A stretch of DNA of 64,000 nt from Acidobacterium sp. S8 (GCF_009765985.1 NZ_LMUM01000034.1:33498-97497), one strand, 5' to 3'; numbered from the stretch's first letter, positions 43,579 to 53,805 are shown. The notes: generated by a model from the letters alone, not told the origin. Numbers and translations are program-made.

Positions 43579-44589
43579 ATGGGACTAAGTGTCTTATCTG
43601 GGGTCCCCTCTGCGAGGGAAAGAGATTTGCGTAAACGCTATTACATTATTTTCGTTGCCCGGGAAGAAGATGGACGGCTCAGGAAGATCCCAGTTCCCTT
43701 ACACTATGCCTACATCTTTGTGGCGGCGGCTGTAGTAGGTGCCTTTACCATTACCGGAATGGCCGGTTCTTATTCACGCATGTTGCTGAAAACAGCGAGC
43801 TTCAACCAGGTTCGCTCCCAGCGCGAAGCCCTTCGCAAAGATTACGCGCACATGGAACAGGTAGCGCACGAAAAAGAAGTACAGGCTGCGTCTCTCGGTT
43901 CGCTGGCCAATGAAGTAACGGCGCTTTACGGATTGCGCCAGAACAAGCTCACCGCGAAATCTGCCGGAACCGCCGCACCGGCGATTGCCGATAATTCCGA
44001 TAGCTTCAGCCAACAGGCGTATGTCCAATCTCTTGATCAGCTTACAAGCCTGCGCCGGACTGCGCTTTCAGGCCAGTTCTACCAATCTCTGAATCTCGGC
44101 ACACGCCATCCTTTTGGAGGACTTACCGATCTTCCGAACCTGGCGAATGCCCCATCGCTCTGGCCGGTCGTGGGTCCTGTAACGAGCTCGTTTGGCGAGC
44201 GTGAAGACCCGTTCAATGGTGAAGGCGCTTTCCACGCGGGAGTCGACATTTCCTCGCATTTTGGTGAAGCTGTACGGGCTACGGCAGATGGCACGATTGA
44301 AACGGCTGGTTTGGCTACCGGTTATGGCCGCGAAGTAGTCATCGACCACGGCTATGGCGTGAAGACTCTTTACGGGCACCTTTCCGGCTTTGCTGTGACG
44401 GATGGCCAGCAGGTAACCCGCGGCCAAATCATCGGCTATGTTGGCACGACGGGGCGCAGCACGGGACCGCACCTTCATTATGAGGTTCGCATCCGGAACA
44501 CGCCAGTCAATCCACATAAGTATCTGCGTGAAACCATGCAGCAAATGGCTGCGACCACCGATGCCGCTCCTCTGATCGGGACTCGCTAG
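43579..44589 (+). CDS. M23 family peptidoglycan metallopeptidase (LytM-type), membrane-anchored
   Basis: 336 residues. After a basic cytoplasmic start (RDLRKRYYIIFVAREEDGRL) one membrane helix spans about 45-65. A coiled-coil-like region follows (about 75-130), then the LytM domain (about 205-325): GAFHAGVDISSHFGE carries the first zinc His and Asp, and STGPHLHYEVRIRNTPVNP the H-x-H. All catalytic residues seem intact, so it should cut cross-links or act as an amidase activator at the cell wall. A strong bidirectional terminator follows. Confidence 0.92.
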   Translation: MGLSVLSGVPSARERDLRKRYYIIFVAREEDGRLRKIPVPLHYAYIFVAAAVVGAFTITGMAGSYSRMLLKTASFNQVRSQREALRKDYAHMEQVAHEKEVQAASLGSLANEVTALYGLRQNKLTAKSAGTAAPAIADNSDSFSQQAYVQSLDQLTSLRRTALSGQFYQSLNLGTRHPFGGLTDLPNLANAPSLWPVVGPVTSSFGEREDPFNGEGAFHAGVDISSHFGEAVRATADGTIETAGLATGYGREVVIDHGYGVKTLYGHLSGFAVTDGQQVTRGQIIGYVGTTGRSTGPHLHYEVRIRNTPVNPHKYLRETMQQMAATTDAAPLIGTR

Positions 44590-44607
44590 GCAATACAGGC
44601 ATCAATC

Positions 44608-44634
44608 AAAAGGCCGCCAGACTGGCGGCCTTTT
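44608..44634. terminator. Strong bidirectional intrinsic terminator
   Basis: AAAAGGCCGCC, loop AGACT, GGCGGCCTTTT: an 11-bp stem with A- and T-tracts on both sides, between two convergent genes (M23 peptidase and sugar-dehydrogenase-like protein). Confidence 0.9.
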
Positions 44635-44662
44635 GATTTTGGAAACCTCGCTATCTCAGCAG

Positions 44663-45988
44663 CTATTTTCCTGTGTAGGTAACGTGCCAGATCGAGCCTG
44701 ATCCGTCATCGGTGACGAAGAGCGAACCATCGTCGCCGACAGCCACACCCACCGGTCGGCCCCAGACGTGGCCATCTGCCGTGGTGAAGCCTGTCAGGAA
44801 ATCTTCGTACTCTCCCGTGGCTTTTCCATCATGCATCGGCACGCGAATCACTTCATAACCGGCGCGATTCGACTTGTTCCATGAGCCGTGCTCGGCAGCG
44901 AACCCGTCGCCCTTGTATTCCGAAGGAAATTGCGAGCCCTCGTAGAAGGTCAATTCGAGCGAGGCGAAGTGTGGTTGCAGCAGCACGTCGGGTGTAATGA
45001 CCTTGGACTGCAGCTCCGGATGCTTGCCGGCGTGACGCGGATCCTGATGTCCGCCCATATACCACCAGGGCCACCCATAGAAGCCACCTTCTTCGACGTG
45101 GGTAATGTAATCGGGGACAAGGTTGTCGCCGAGCATATCGCGCTCATTGGTGGAGCACCAGAGCTGTCCGGTCGTGGGATTAATGGCCTCGCCTACGCAG
45201 TTACGAATACCGGAGGCGTAAATCTTCACGAACTTGCCTTCGGGCGTGAATTCGAGGACATCGGCACGATGAAATTCTTCAGGGTGGGTGTCGGCATCGT
45301 CGACATTCGAGTGCGATCCGACGGAGACGAACATCTTGGTGCCGTCCTTGGAGAAGACAATATCGCGCGTCCAGTGACCGCCACCGCGCAGCTTGCCGCC
45401 GCCCGGAAGATCGGCGAGCTTTTCTGCCGGACCACTTGCCTTCAGGTCGCCACTTTTATAGGGAAAGCGCACGACCGAATCGGTATTGCCGACATAAACC
45501 CACTTGGGATTCGGCCCGGCAGGATAAAGCGCGATGCCGAAGGGCTGACTCAGGCCATCAGCGAACTTCTCCATCTGCTTGTATTTACCATCGGACCCGA
45601 TGCCCCGGAAAACGAGAATTTCGTTGCTGTAACTCACGGCCACGAAGAGATCGCCATTGGGAGCCTTGCGGATCAGGCGCGGCTGATTCAATCCGTCAGC
45701 ATAGAGGGATACTTTAAAACCGGCAGGAGCCTGCGGCCATGCGCCATCGGAACGCTTCACCATGGGGGCACCGTTATCGACGCCCTTGGTCGCATATGGC
45801 TCAGGCAGATCGGCTACCGTAATCTTGCGGCGTACGCCGGGTTTTTCCTGTGTGTAGTCAGTAAATGCCGCCTTGCCGGTGATGACCGTTCCGGATTGCT
45901 GCCCGTCGGCGTGCCATGCGGGAACGGCCAGAACGCCGACGGCGAATGTTGCGGCAACGGCTGCAACATATGGAAATCGTCTACTCAT
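44663..45988 (-). CDS. Secreted PQQ-type sugar (sorbosone) dehydrogenase family beta-propeller
   Basis: 441 residues with a signal peptide (YVAAVAATFAVGVLAVPAWHA). The body is a six-bladed propeller of the soluble glucose/sorbosone dehydrogenase group: LNQPRLIRKAPNGDLFVAVS, GGHWTRDIVFSKDGTKMFV, VGSHSNVDDADTHPEEFHRA, VEEGGFYGWPWWYMGGHQDP and a final RPVGVAVGDDGSLFVTDDGS. Such enzymes oxidise sugars in the periplasm using PQQ; whether this one keeps the PQQ and calcium ligands was not checked residue by residue. No PQQ synthesis genes in the window. Confidence 0.87.
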   Translation of the reverse strand: MSRRFPYVAAVAATFAVGVLAVPAWHADGQQSGTVITGKAAFTDYTQEKPGVRRKITVADLPEPYATKGVDNGAPMVKRSDGAWPQAPAGFKVSLYADGLNQPRLIRKAPNGDLFVAVSYSNEILVFRGIGSDGKYKQMEKFADGLSQPFGIALYPAGPNPKWVYVGNTDSVVRFPYKSGDLKASGPAEKLADLPGGGKLRGGGHWTRDIVFSKDGTKMFVSVGSHSNVDDADTHPEEFHRADVLEFTPEGKFVKIYASGIRNCVGEAINPTTGQLWCSTNERDMLGDNLVPDYITHVEEGGFYGWPWWYMGGHQDPRHAGKHPELQSKVITPDVLLQPHFASLELTFYEGSQFPSEYKGDGFAAEHGSWNKSNRAGYEVIRVPMHDGKATGEYEDFLTGFTTADGHVWGRPVGVAVGDDGSLFVTDDGSGSIWHVTYTGK

Positions 45989-46074
45989 AACTACCAGTCC
46001 TCCAGGGTATTTCGCTGCGTTTATGGCAGTGGTCTAACCACTCAGATGTCGCTAAGAGCCATCATAGACGCAAA

Positions 46075-47070
46075 TTATTGTTTGCCGGTGACAGGGGACG
46101 GCAGTTTTCCGGGAACGACAAGGCGCTCCAGCAATTGCGGAGGAATGGTGGCACGCAGGGTGGCGCGGTCCTTCCGGTGCTCGATCTGAATGCTGTCGAG
46201 AAGTGGCTTCAAATCCGCGTCGGTTACGCCGGGAATGAGTCCCTGGGCATTGCGCACGAAGCTCACCAGCGCTTTTACTGATTCAGCCGACGACGCGGCT
46301 GCCTCTTCCGTCTGCGCAATCTCATCCACGCGCAGATGCAATGATCCGGTCCATCGCACGGAGGCAATAAACATGGAGTCGAAGTTGACCGGCAGCCGGA
46401 TGCCCATCACGCTGACCTCTCCGCTGTCTCCGAAGGGCAGGCCGATTTCACCGATGCCCCAGGCGAGCGACAGTAGCGGCACCTCTTCATAGTGATCGGT
46501 CAGCAGGCTGGAACCGGAGAACGGCAGCGCAGCGGAGCGGTATCGGTCGAGAATGGAGTGTATCTGCTCGGCGCTAGGCGTATTACTGACTGCAACCATG
46601 TCATAGCCGAGTATCGTCACGCGCACCGTTCGCCCATCGCTGGGAATGCTGTAGATGGTGTGGCCGGCGTAGCTTTCCTGTACGGTTGCAAGTCCTTCGA
46701 GGTAATGTGTCAGCTTGCGCCCGTCGAAGTGGCCTTCAAAGACTTCGGAAAATGCGACGGGGCCGTTGGGGCCTGCCGGGTTCGGCATGCGATGCAGAGC
46801 GAAGGCAACGGCATCCAGGTCGCGTTCAAACTGGATGCCTGTAGCGTCAATAAAACTCTGGTAGTCAGGATCGTGCGCGACCGGATGCTGATCGAAGTGC
46901 GAAACCTTTCGCAGCGGCAAAAGGTTGAGATAGACGATGCCGTCCGATTCCGGCAGCAGGCGCGCCGCCTCTGGCGGGGCCTTCACGCGTAGATAAAACG
47001 CCGCCGCCAACATCAGCAGAATGACCACGACAACCGCAATCGTGATCCTGGTGCGTCGGCGTATTCTCAA
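46075..47070 (-). CDS. Membrane-anchored protein of unknown function (DUF3352-like)
   Basis: 331 residues. A basic N-terminus and one helix (TIAVVVVILLMLAAAFYLRV) anchor a large extracytoplasmic domain. The segment PESDGIVYLNLLPL followed by alternating strands and a mention of DLDAVAFALH resembles proteins annotated DUF3352, but the match is weak. The gene is divergent from the Ser/Thr kinase gene, whose reading frame starts within 100 bases. Function unknown. Confidence 0.65.
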   Translation of the reverse strand: MRIRRRTRITIAVVVVILLMLAAAFYLRVKAPPEAARLLPESDGIVYLNLLPLRKVSHFDQHPVAHDPDYQSFIDATGIQFERDLDAVAFALHRMPNPAGPNGPVAFSEVFEGHFDGRKLTHYLEGLATVQESYAGHTIYSIPSDGRTVRVTILGYDMVAVSNTPSAEQIHSILDRYRSAALPFSGSSLLTDHYEEVPLLSLAWGIGEIGLPFGDSGEVSVMGIRLPVNFDSMFIASVRWTGSLHLRVDEIAQTEEAAASSAESVKALVSFVRNAQGLIPGVTDADLKPLLDSIQIEHRKDRATLRATIPPQLLERLVVPGKLPSPVTGKQ

Positions 47071-47167
47071 GTAGCGCTCCTTGGGCGAACCCCTCCATCA
47101 TCTCATGGGAAATCGTAGAGAGGCATTGCTGGCGGCCTTCCCTTCAAGCAGAATGGTCGTGACATCT

Positions 47168-48286
47168 ATGGCGTTTGAGACAGGGCAGCGGGTTGGTGAT
47201 TACGAAGTAATACGGGCGCTTGGGGCAGGCGGGCTGGGACAGGTTTACGAAGTGCGTCATATGATTTCGCAGCGCAGCGAAGCCATGAAGATTCTGCTGC
47301 CCGGCCAGATTGCCACGGAAGAAATGGGCGAGCGCTTTCGCCGCGAAATCCAATTGTTAGGCGCTCTGAACCATCCGCATATTGCTGCGCTGCATAATGC
47401 TTTTTACTTCGATGGCCAGCTCATCATGATCATGGAGTTGATCGACGGCGAGACGCTGCGCGCCAAAGCTGCGCGTATGCGCATGCCGATAGCGGAAATT
47501 CTGCAGTACTCGGGACAGATTCTTTCCGCCCTGGACTATGCCCATACTCGCGGCGTGGTGCATCGGGATATTAAGCCATCGAACATCATGCTCACCCGTG
47601 AGAACCATGTGAAGCTGGTGGACTTTGGCGTCGCCATCGGCGAACACGCAGCGGAGCTGACCGCTCCCGGCTTCATGGTGGGCTCGGTGAACTACATGTC
47701 GCCGGAGCAGATCACGGGAGACAAGGCGACACGTCGATCGGATATTTATTCCGTAGGCGTAACTCTCTACGAGGTACTGACCGGTTATCTCCCGGTCAAC
47801 GGCAACAGCAACATGGAGATCATGCGCTCGCACCTGAACGACCGCCCGGCGCCCCCGATGACTCGGAACAGGCAGTTGCCCGAGCGGCTCTCCGATGCGC
47901 TGATGAAGTCGCTCGAGAAAGCTCCGGAAGAAAGGTTCGCTACGGCGCAGGAGTTTCTCACTGCGCTCAACGCCATTTCCGGAACAGGCTTGCAGGATGC
48001 GTACTCAGTCGAAACAACACCACTGCATATCCCAGGAAGCAGCGCACCCTCACCCCAACGCAAGGGAAGCGGCAGCCAGCCAATGCAGACGCCCAGCCAG
48101 GTTGCGCAATTTCCTCTCGACGACATAAGCAGAAAGCTGGCTGTTTATATAGGTCCCATCGCCAAGGTTGTAGTACGCAAGCTGGCGCCGAAGTGTACAG
48201 ACATCGACCAGCTTTATAAAGAAGCCGCGACGCACATCTCATCGGAAAAAGACAGGCAGAAGTTTCTGCAATCGAAGCGTCATTAG
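47168..48286 (+). CDS. Hanks-type serine/threonine protein kinase with extra C-terminal domain
   Basis: About 372 residues. The kinase domain (about 10-270) is complete: glycine loop IRALGAGGLGQVYEV, catalytic-site Lys in EAMKILLP, HRDIKPSNIML with the catalytic Asp, DFG in KLVDFGVAI, and SPEQITGDKATRRSDIYSVG. No membrane helix. After a Ser/Pro/Gln linker a compact C-terminal domain follows (LAVYIGPIAKVVVRKLAPKC then TDIDQLYKEAATHI), which I associate with DUF8082-type helical domains on signalling proteins. Start uncertain: ATG at 47168 precedes the conserved kinase opening, while ATGs at 47153 and 47081 are possible. Confidence 0.9.
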   Translation: MAFETGQRVGDYEVIRALGAGGLGQVYEVRHMISQRSEAMKILLPGQIATEEMGERFRREIQLLGALNHPHIAALHNAFYFDGQLIMIMELIDGETLRAKAARMRMPIAEILQYSGQILSALDYAHTRGVVHRDIKPSNIMLTRENHVKLVDFGVAIGEHAAELTAPGFMVGSVNYMSPEQITGDKATRRSDIYSVGVTLYEVLTGYLPVNGNSNMEIMRSHLNDRPAPPMTRNRQLPERLSDALMKSLEKAPEERFATAQEFLTALNAISGTGLQDAYSVETTPLHIPGSSAPSPQRKGSGSQPMQTPSQVAQFPLDDISRKLAVYIGPIAKVVVRKLAPKCTDIDQLYKEAATHISSEKDRQKFLQSKRH

Positions 48287-48295
48287 GCCGCATAG

Positions 48296-49249
48296 CTACG
48301 AAAGTGATTTCGACGCGGCCTTTAAACCAAGTTCCCTGGTGATGAGTTTCCTGAGCCAGATCTGTGCGGGATCGTCATTTCGCTGACGATGCCAGACCAT
48401 GCGCAAGGCAAAAGGAGGAAGCCCTAGCGGCTCGGGACAGGAGAGCAGGTTGAGGCCTTTGCCAAAGCTTTTTACGACGGATTCCTGAATGCATGCCACA
48501 AGATCGCTCGACGCCACAGCGTGCAGTACCGAGAGGCAATGCGGGAGTGCGAGCCTGAGACGGCGACGAAGTCCTCTTGCGGCGAGCTCATTGTCGATGA
48601 GTCCCCAGGGTTGGTTGCGGTAGATCACCGCTGCATGATCGAGTCGTGTAAATCTCTGCAACGTGAGTTTGCGTTTCCACATGGCATGTCCGCGTCGTGC
48701 GATCACGACATTGTTTTCTTCGGAAAGCGTCTCCATGATGAAGCTCGACGAAAGATATCGAGCATCAGGAAAATAGCCGATGGCAAGGTCGAGGGTTCCG
48801 TTGCGGAGATCGCTTTCGGGTACGGTGAAAAGCCAGTCGAGACGGCGGGTCTGCATTTGCAGTTCGCCTGAGAGCATGGAGCGGGCAAAAAGCGAAACAA
48901 GATGCAACTCCACATCGTCGCTCATGCCGATGCGGAAGCGCTGCGCGCTGGCTGAGGGGTCAAACGTCTGTGGCGCTTCAAAGGTCTTCCGGAGCTGTGC
49001 GAGTGCTGAGCGGATAGGACCTGCGAGTTGCTCGGCTCGCGGAGTTGGGATCATGCCTTGCGAGGTGCGTATGAATAAAGGATCTTCAAGACGGGTGCGC
49101 AGCCGCGCAAGCGCATTGCTGAATGCCGGCTGGCTCAGACCGATTCGCTTGGCCGCGCGACCCACATGCCGCTCGTCCACCAGCGACTCGAATGCGAGCA
49201 AAAGGTTTAGATCGAGCCCATTAATATTCACGTAGTAAATATTGCACAT
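48296..49249 (-). CDS. LysR-family transcriptional regulator
   Basis: About 318 residues. The N-terminal winged helix-turn-helix is clear (LNLLLAFESLVDERHVGRAA; LSQPAFSNALARLRTRLEDP), followed by the effector-binding domain (about 95-300), of the NodD-like branch. Divergent from the beta-lactamase-family gene, sharing a short AT-rich region; LysR proteins often control the divergent neighbour, so that hydrolase is the likely target. The start may be the ATG at 49249 or a GTG six codons later. Confidence 0.9.
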   Translation of the reverse strand: MCNIYYVNINGLDLNLLLAFESLVDERHVGRAAKRIGLSQPAFSNALARLRTRLEDPLFIRTSQGMIPTPRAEQLAGPIRSALAQLRKTFEAPQTFDPSASAQRFRIGMSDDVELHLVSLFARSMLSGELQMQTRRLDWLFTVPESDLRNGTLDLAIGYFPDARYLSSSFIMETLSEENNVVIARRGHAMWKRKLTLQRFTRLDHAAVIYRNQPWGLIDNELAARGLRRRLRLALPHCLSVLHAVASSDLVACIQESVVKSFGKGLNLLSCPEPLGLPPFALRMVWHRQRNDDPAQIWLRKLITRELGLKAASKSLS

Positions 49250-49298
49250 AAACAATATCCATTTCACGAATGTGATGGGATTCAGCTATACCAGCATC
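49205..49298. promoter_or_regulatory. Divergent control region between LysR regulator and hydrolase genes
   Basis: AT-rich. Holds AATATT repeated at nine bases spacing (AATATTCACGTAGTAAATATT), a dyad with T-N11-A character typical of LysR sites, lying over the regulator's start. Tentative. Confidence 0.3.
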
Positions 49299-50714
49299 AT
49301 GCTCAAACACATCGCCATTCTGCTCCTTCTTCTGCCTGCTGTTGCTTTCTGCGCCGCACCCCCGTCTGACAGCCCTGCCCTGCAGGTTTTTAAGCAATGG
49401 CTAGACGCGTTCAACTCCAATGATGTTGCTAAGGTGTCGGAATTCTGGCAAACCTATGGAGGAAATGCGACCGGCGATCACTCGACCAATGATCTGAGAC
49501 TGCGGGAGATGACCGGAGGGATGACGATCTTCAAAGTGGTCGAAGATACCGGATCGCATCTGGTGGTGCTGATGAAAGAGCGGAGGGGAGTTTATTCGGA
49601 ATCCACTCTAGATCTGGCGACGACCCATCCTCCCACAATCGCGCGTATCTCGGGTCATCCGGTTCCGTCGCCGGAGGATGCAGCTGACAGGGCTTCGAGT
49701 GATGAGGATCTGGCGAAGAAGGTCCAGGAACATGTAGCGCAGATGCAGGGAGACGACGCTTTCTCAGGAGCGATACTGATCGCGCACCACGGTAACGTGA
49801 TTCTCGATCAAGCCTGGGGCATGGCTGATACCACAAGGCAGATAAAAAATACGACAGATACGCAGTTCTGTATTGGATCGATGAATAAGATGTTCACGTC
49901 GGTCGCGATCTTGCAGCTTGTAGGTCAGGGTAAGCTCGCTCTCGACAAGCCGATCGCAAGTTACTGGCCCGACTATCCCAACAAGGATGTTGCGTCGCGT
50001 GTGACGATCCGCGAACTGCTGAGCCACACCGGCGGCACTGGAGATATCTTCACTCCGGAATATGAGGCGCATCGCATGGAGACCCGGACGCTTGCGGATT
50101 ATGTAACGCTCTTCGGCGATCGGCCGGTGCGCTTCGAGCCGGGAACCCGTATGGAGTATTCCAACTATGGTTTCATCCTGCTCGGCCGCATCATCGAGCT
50201 TGTGAGTGGCGAGCCGTACGAGAAATATGTTCGAGAGCATATCTTCGTCCCGGCAGGCATGCAGCATACAGATTCGCGGCCAGAGTCGGATCACGTTGAG
50301 GGTCGCGCCATTGGCTACATGCATGGACCGAATGGCCTCACGGCGAACACCGCCATGATGCCGTGGAGTGGAACATCGGCTGGTGGAGGCTACTCGACGG
50401 TGCAGGACCTTCAGTTGTTCGCGGAAGCGCTGCAGGAAGGAAAGCTATTGAATCCGACGCTTCTCAAGGCAGCGACGACAGGGGATGCTGTGCATCCGGA
50501 TTATGGCATGGGGTTTTATGTCCTGGGAGATGGAGCCTATGGACATGGCGGCGGAGCCCAGGGAATCAATGGCGAACTGCATGTCCTGCCACAGAGCGGC
50601 TATGTGCTTGTGGCGCTTGCGAACCGCGATCCCCGTATGGCCTCCGACATGGTGAATTTCATCGCATCCACTCTGCCGCACGAAAAGCTTCAGCAATCTT
50701 CTCCAGCGAACTGA
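49299..50714 (+). CDS. Secreted serine hydrolase, beta-lactamase (class C) family, with NTF2-like N-domain
   Basis: 471 residues. Signal peptide (HIAILLLLLPAVAFCAA), a domain of about 110 residues (LQVFKQWLDAFNSNDVAKVS) that resembles NTF2-like folds, then the penicillin-recognising domain: catalytic S-x-x-K in GSMNKMFTSVAIL, the Y-x-N motif in MEYSNYGFILLG, and HGGGAQGING near the C-terminus in place of K-T-G. Members are esterases, D-aminopeptidases or beta-lactamases; no antibiotic resistance is implied. The ATG at 49299 sets the signal peptide at the N-terminus. Divergent LysR regulator. Confidence 0.9.
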   Translation: MLKHIAILLLLLPAVAFCAAPPSDSPALQVFKQWLDAFNSNDVAKVSEFWQTYGGNATGDHSTNDLRLREMTGGMTIFKVVEDTGSHLVVLMKERRGVYSESTLDLATTHPPTIARISGHPVPSPEDAADRASSDEDLAKKVQEHVAQMQGDDAFSGAILIAHHGNVILDQAWGMADTTRQIKNTTDTQFCIGSMNKMFTSVAILQLVGQGKLALDKPIASYWPDYPNKDVASRVTIRELLSHTGGTGDIFTPEYEAHRMETRTLADYVTLFGDRPVRFEPGTRMEYSNYGFILLGRIIELVSGEPYEKYVREHIFVPAGMQHTDSRPESDHVEGRAIGYMHGPNGLTANTAMMPWSGTSAGGGYSTVQDLQLFAEALQEGKLLNPTLLKAATTGDAVHPDYGMGFYVLGDGAYGHGGGAQGINGELHVLPQSGYVLVALANRDPRMASDMVNFIASTLPHEKLQQSSPAN

Positions 50715-50727
50715 ACTTCTTCAGCTT

Positions 50728-53384
50728 TCATTCCTCGCGCAATGTGGTGGCAGGATCGATTCCGGCGATACGTATGGTTGGCAGCACCGTGGCAATAAGT
50801 GCTACGGCTGAGAGTGCCGCGATGACTGTGAGTATTGTGGTCGCGTCGTAGACTCCAACACCATAGAGGACGCTGTGCATGGCTCGCAGTGCTCCTGCGC
50901 ACAGGAGCAATCCCAGGACGAGCCCGAATGCGGAGGCTCGTAACCCAGGAGCGCCGGTGTGGACCATGGCTTGTTGCATTGTGGAACCCAGAGCGATGCG
51001 GATACCGATCTCGCGTGTCTTCTGCGCGACGATATTTGCGATGAGAGCGAAGATTCCGACGGCGCTCAGCAGTAAAGCCAGCACCGCCATAGCACTGAGC
51101 AGCGCTACTTCGACGCGCTGCGTGGCCAATGTTTTCTGCAGAAGATCGTGCATGCTGTAGAAACCGGAAAAGGGTAAGTTAGGATCGACGCTGGCAAGCG
51201 CGCGCTGCATTTGCGCAGTCAATCCCTCCACGGGAGCTGCGGTACGCACAATCCAACTGGGCTGGAACCAGACGTGAACCACTGATAGCTGTCTGTTTTC
51301 CACCTGCGCGGCGGGAATGTACATCGTCGCTTCGTTCATGATGGGCGCGGTGGGATCGATTCCTGGCGCCATGGCCACATCTTCGACGACGCCGACGATC
51401 AGGGTGTCTACGAACACGTGGCGGCCTACAGGATTCGCTCCATGGAAAAATTTGCGAGCAAATGTCCTGTTGACGATGGTTACAGCCTGCTTGTGCGGGC
51501 CATCCGCTTCGGTGAAGGCGCGGCCGGAGAGGACCGGAATCTGTAGTGTGGCGAAGTAATCCGCAGTGACATACACCTCATCCGCCATTGCTTTCTGACC
51601 TGTTTCGTTACCGTCTTCGATGCTGATTCCTCCCATGATGAGGGAGCGCTCGTAGGGCAGGCTCAGGCCGACCGCAGCTTGTTGCACGCCAGGGATCTGA
51701 CGCATGGCATCGATGCTTTCGCGCAGTAGCTTTTGAAAAGCCGCTGCATCGTGATAGCGGACATCATCGAGAGATACTCTCGCAGTCATTACGCCGGTGG
51801 GGTTAAAGCCAGGCGGCAGGGTCTGCAGATGAATGAGAGTGCGGATGAGCAGGCCGGAAGCGGCCAGCAGCACAACGGTGAGAGCCATTTCGCAGACGAT
51901 AAGCGCCTGCCGCAATCCAAGACGATCGCTGCCAGTTGCCGAGCGGCTGGCGATGGCAGTCCGCAAATCGAATTTCCGCATGGTGAGCGCGGGCAGCATG
52001 CCAAAAAGAACGCTGGTGAACAGAGAGAGGAAAAAGGTAAATGCGAGCACGCGGAGATCGAGCGGCACGGCAGCTACGGGCAAGAAGTGTTCTGGGAGAA
52101 GCAGAGCAATCCGCGCAACGCGAAGAAGCCTGTAGCAATACCTGCCGCTCCTCCGATGAATGCAAGCAGAAGATTCTCGATCCAGAGCTGTCTTTGAATC
52201 TGCCAGCGCGAAGCTCCGAGTGCGAGCCGTGTAGCCACTTCCGATGTGCGTCGCAACATGCGCACGAGGGTGAGCCCGGCAAGATTGGCGCAGGCGATGA
52301 GCAGGATGAATCCCGCCGCTATCATCAGCGCTAAAACCTGAGGGCGCAGCGTGGCCGTCTCGCCTTTTTGCAGCGGCACGGAATAGTACGAAACCTGCGC
52401 GCCGGGATTATCTTCGAGTTCATAGCGACCAGTGCGAAGAGACCACGCGCGATTGATTTCGGCATCGGCCTGCTGCCAGGTGGCGCCGTCGCGCAGCCGC
52501 GTGATGGCGTCGAAGTTTGTTCCTGAGCCTTCGCCATCACGAGTGGGCTGGATCGCCGTATATAGATCGGCGCTCACAGGAAGCATCGCGTCTTCAGGCA
52601 ACACGCCGATGACGGTATAGGGTTCGCTCTTCAGCAGAATGGCCTGGCCGAGAATCCTGGGATTCGAACTGAAGGTGCTGTGCCACAATCCATAACTGAG
52701 AATGGCTGTCTTTGGTCCGTGTGGACGGTCTTCTGCCTCCGAAAAATTGCGCCCAAGAATGGGGTGAAGATTCAACACGTCTAGGTAATGCTGGGAGATG
52801 CGACCCGCGCGCACGTATTGCACATGCGTGCCTGCCTTCAGGTTTACGCCGGAAGGTCGTATGCCGGATACTGCGGATATCAGCGAAGGTACATTGTCGC
52901 GGAGCAGTTCAAATTGTTCGCCATTTACGTGGTGCCGCTCATCGGATGTGGTGGCGCCGGTGATGCGCGTATAGATCGTGCCCATGCGCTCGGGATGCGC
53001 ATAAGGCAGGCTCTTGAGCATGAGCGCGTTGACTAATGAGAAGATCGCCGTGTTTGCGCCGATGGATAATGCCAGCGTAAGCACGACTGTCACGCTGAAG
53101 CCGGGATAGCGCCAGAACTGGCGCATGGCGAATCGCGCGTCCCGCCAGAAAAGCTCAAGCCCCGCTCCGGCGCGCTGGTCACGCACCGATTGTTTTAGTT
53201 GCTCAATACCGCCCGCTTCAATCAGCGCGGCGCGACGAGCTTCAACGGCAGACGCTCCGGCCGCAATCTTTTCCTCTGTCAGCAAGTCCACATAGGCGTG
53301 GAGTTCATCGTCGAGTTGGTCGTTGACCCGTTGTCTATGGAAGATATTGCGCAGAGCGCTTTTCGTGCGGGACCAGATTTGCAT
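50728..53384 (-). pseudogene. ADOP-type ABC permease with PadR partner, disrupted by a -1 frameshift
   Basis: A full-length permease (about 880 residues) read in two phases. Part one (53384-52074) has the N-terminal helical prefix (DDELHAYVDLLTEEKIAAGA), helix 1 with LALSIGANTAIFSLVNALML, the first periplasmic domain and helices up to FFALRGLL, then stops after CFSQNTSCP. Part two (to 50728) continues in the next phase with LLLPEHFLPVAAVPLDLRVL and includes the second half and FtsX domain. One missing base near 52095 explains it; every other landmark is intact. The gene follows padR by ten bases. Could be a recent mutation, a sequencing error or, less likely, two proteins translated by coupling. 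Confidence 0.85.
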
Positions 53385-53394
53385 CGCTTGCCCC

Positions 53395-53727
53395 CTAGGT
53401 TGCTTTTAATGCTTTGGCCATCGCAATGGCGACTCGGGTCCACTCTTCGGTTTCAACTTCAAGCTGCCCTTTGCCCGATTTTGTGAGCCGGTAAAATTTT
53501 GCGCGACGGTTGTTTTCTGATTCACCCCAGAAGGAATTCAGCCAGCCCGCTTCTTCCATGCGATGAAGCGCTGGAAACAGAGACCCCGGCTTGACGAGAA
53601 ATGTTCCATGCGTGATCTGCTCGATGCGCCGCGAGATGCCGAGGCCGTGCAACTCTCCCGGTCCAAGCGCTTTCAGGATGAGCAGATCGAGCGTGCCTTG
53701 CAGAAGATTCGTTTGTTTTGGACTCAC
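53395..53727 (-). CDS. PadR-family transcriptional repressor
   Basis: 110-residue winged-helix protein. QTNLLQGTLDLLILKALGPG and LHGLGISRRIEQITHG form the DNA-binding helices, VKPGSLFPALHRMEEAGWL the recognition helix and the wing, and ENNRRAKFYRLTKSGKGQLE the wing strands. It is encoded directly ahead of the ADOP permease, an arrangement that is common in acidobacteria, and likely represses its own operon. The ligand is unknown. Confidence 0.92.
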   Translation of the reverse strand: MSPKQTNLLQGTLDLLILKALGPGELHGLGISRRIEQITHGTFLVKPGSLFPALHRMEEAGWLNSFWGESENNRRAKFYRLTKSGKGQLEVETEEWTRVAIAMAKALKAT

Positions 53728-53805
53728 TCGCTTCTTCCTATCGTTTGTCTATATGAGATTGTGCCCTTCTCGTATAGATTGTCAATAGGAGTAAAGCCGT
53801 CGCCT

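Noticed and set aside
49299..50714. Beta-lactamase resistance gene
   Set aside because: Has S-x-x-K and Y-x-N, but HGG in place of KTG and an added N-terminal domain; the wider serine-hydrolase family is the safer call.
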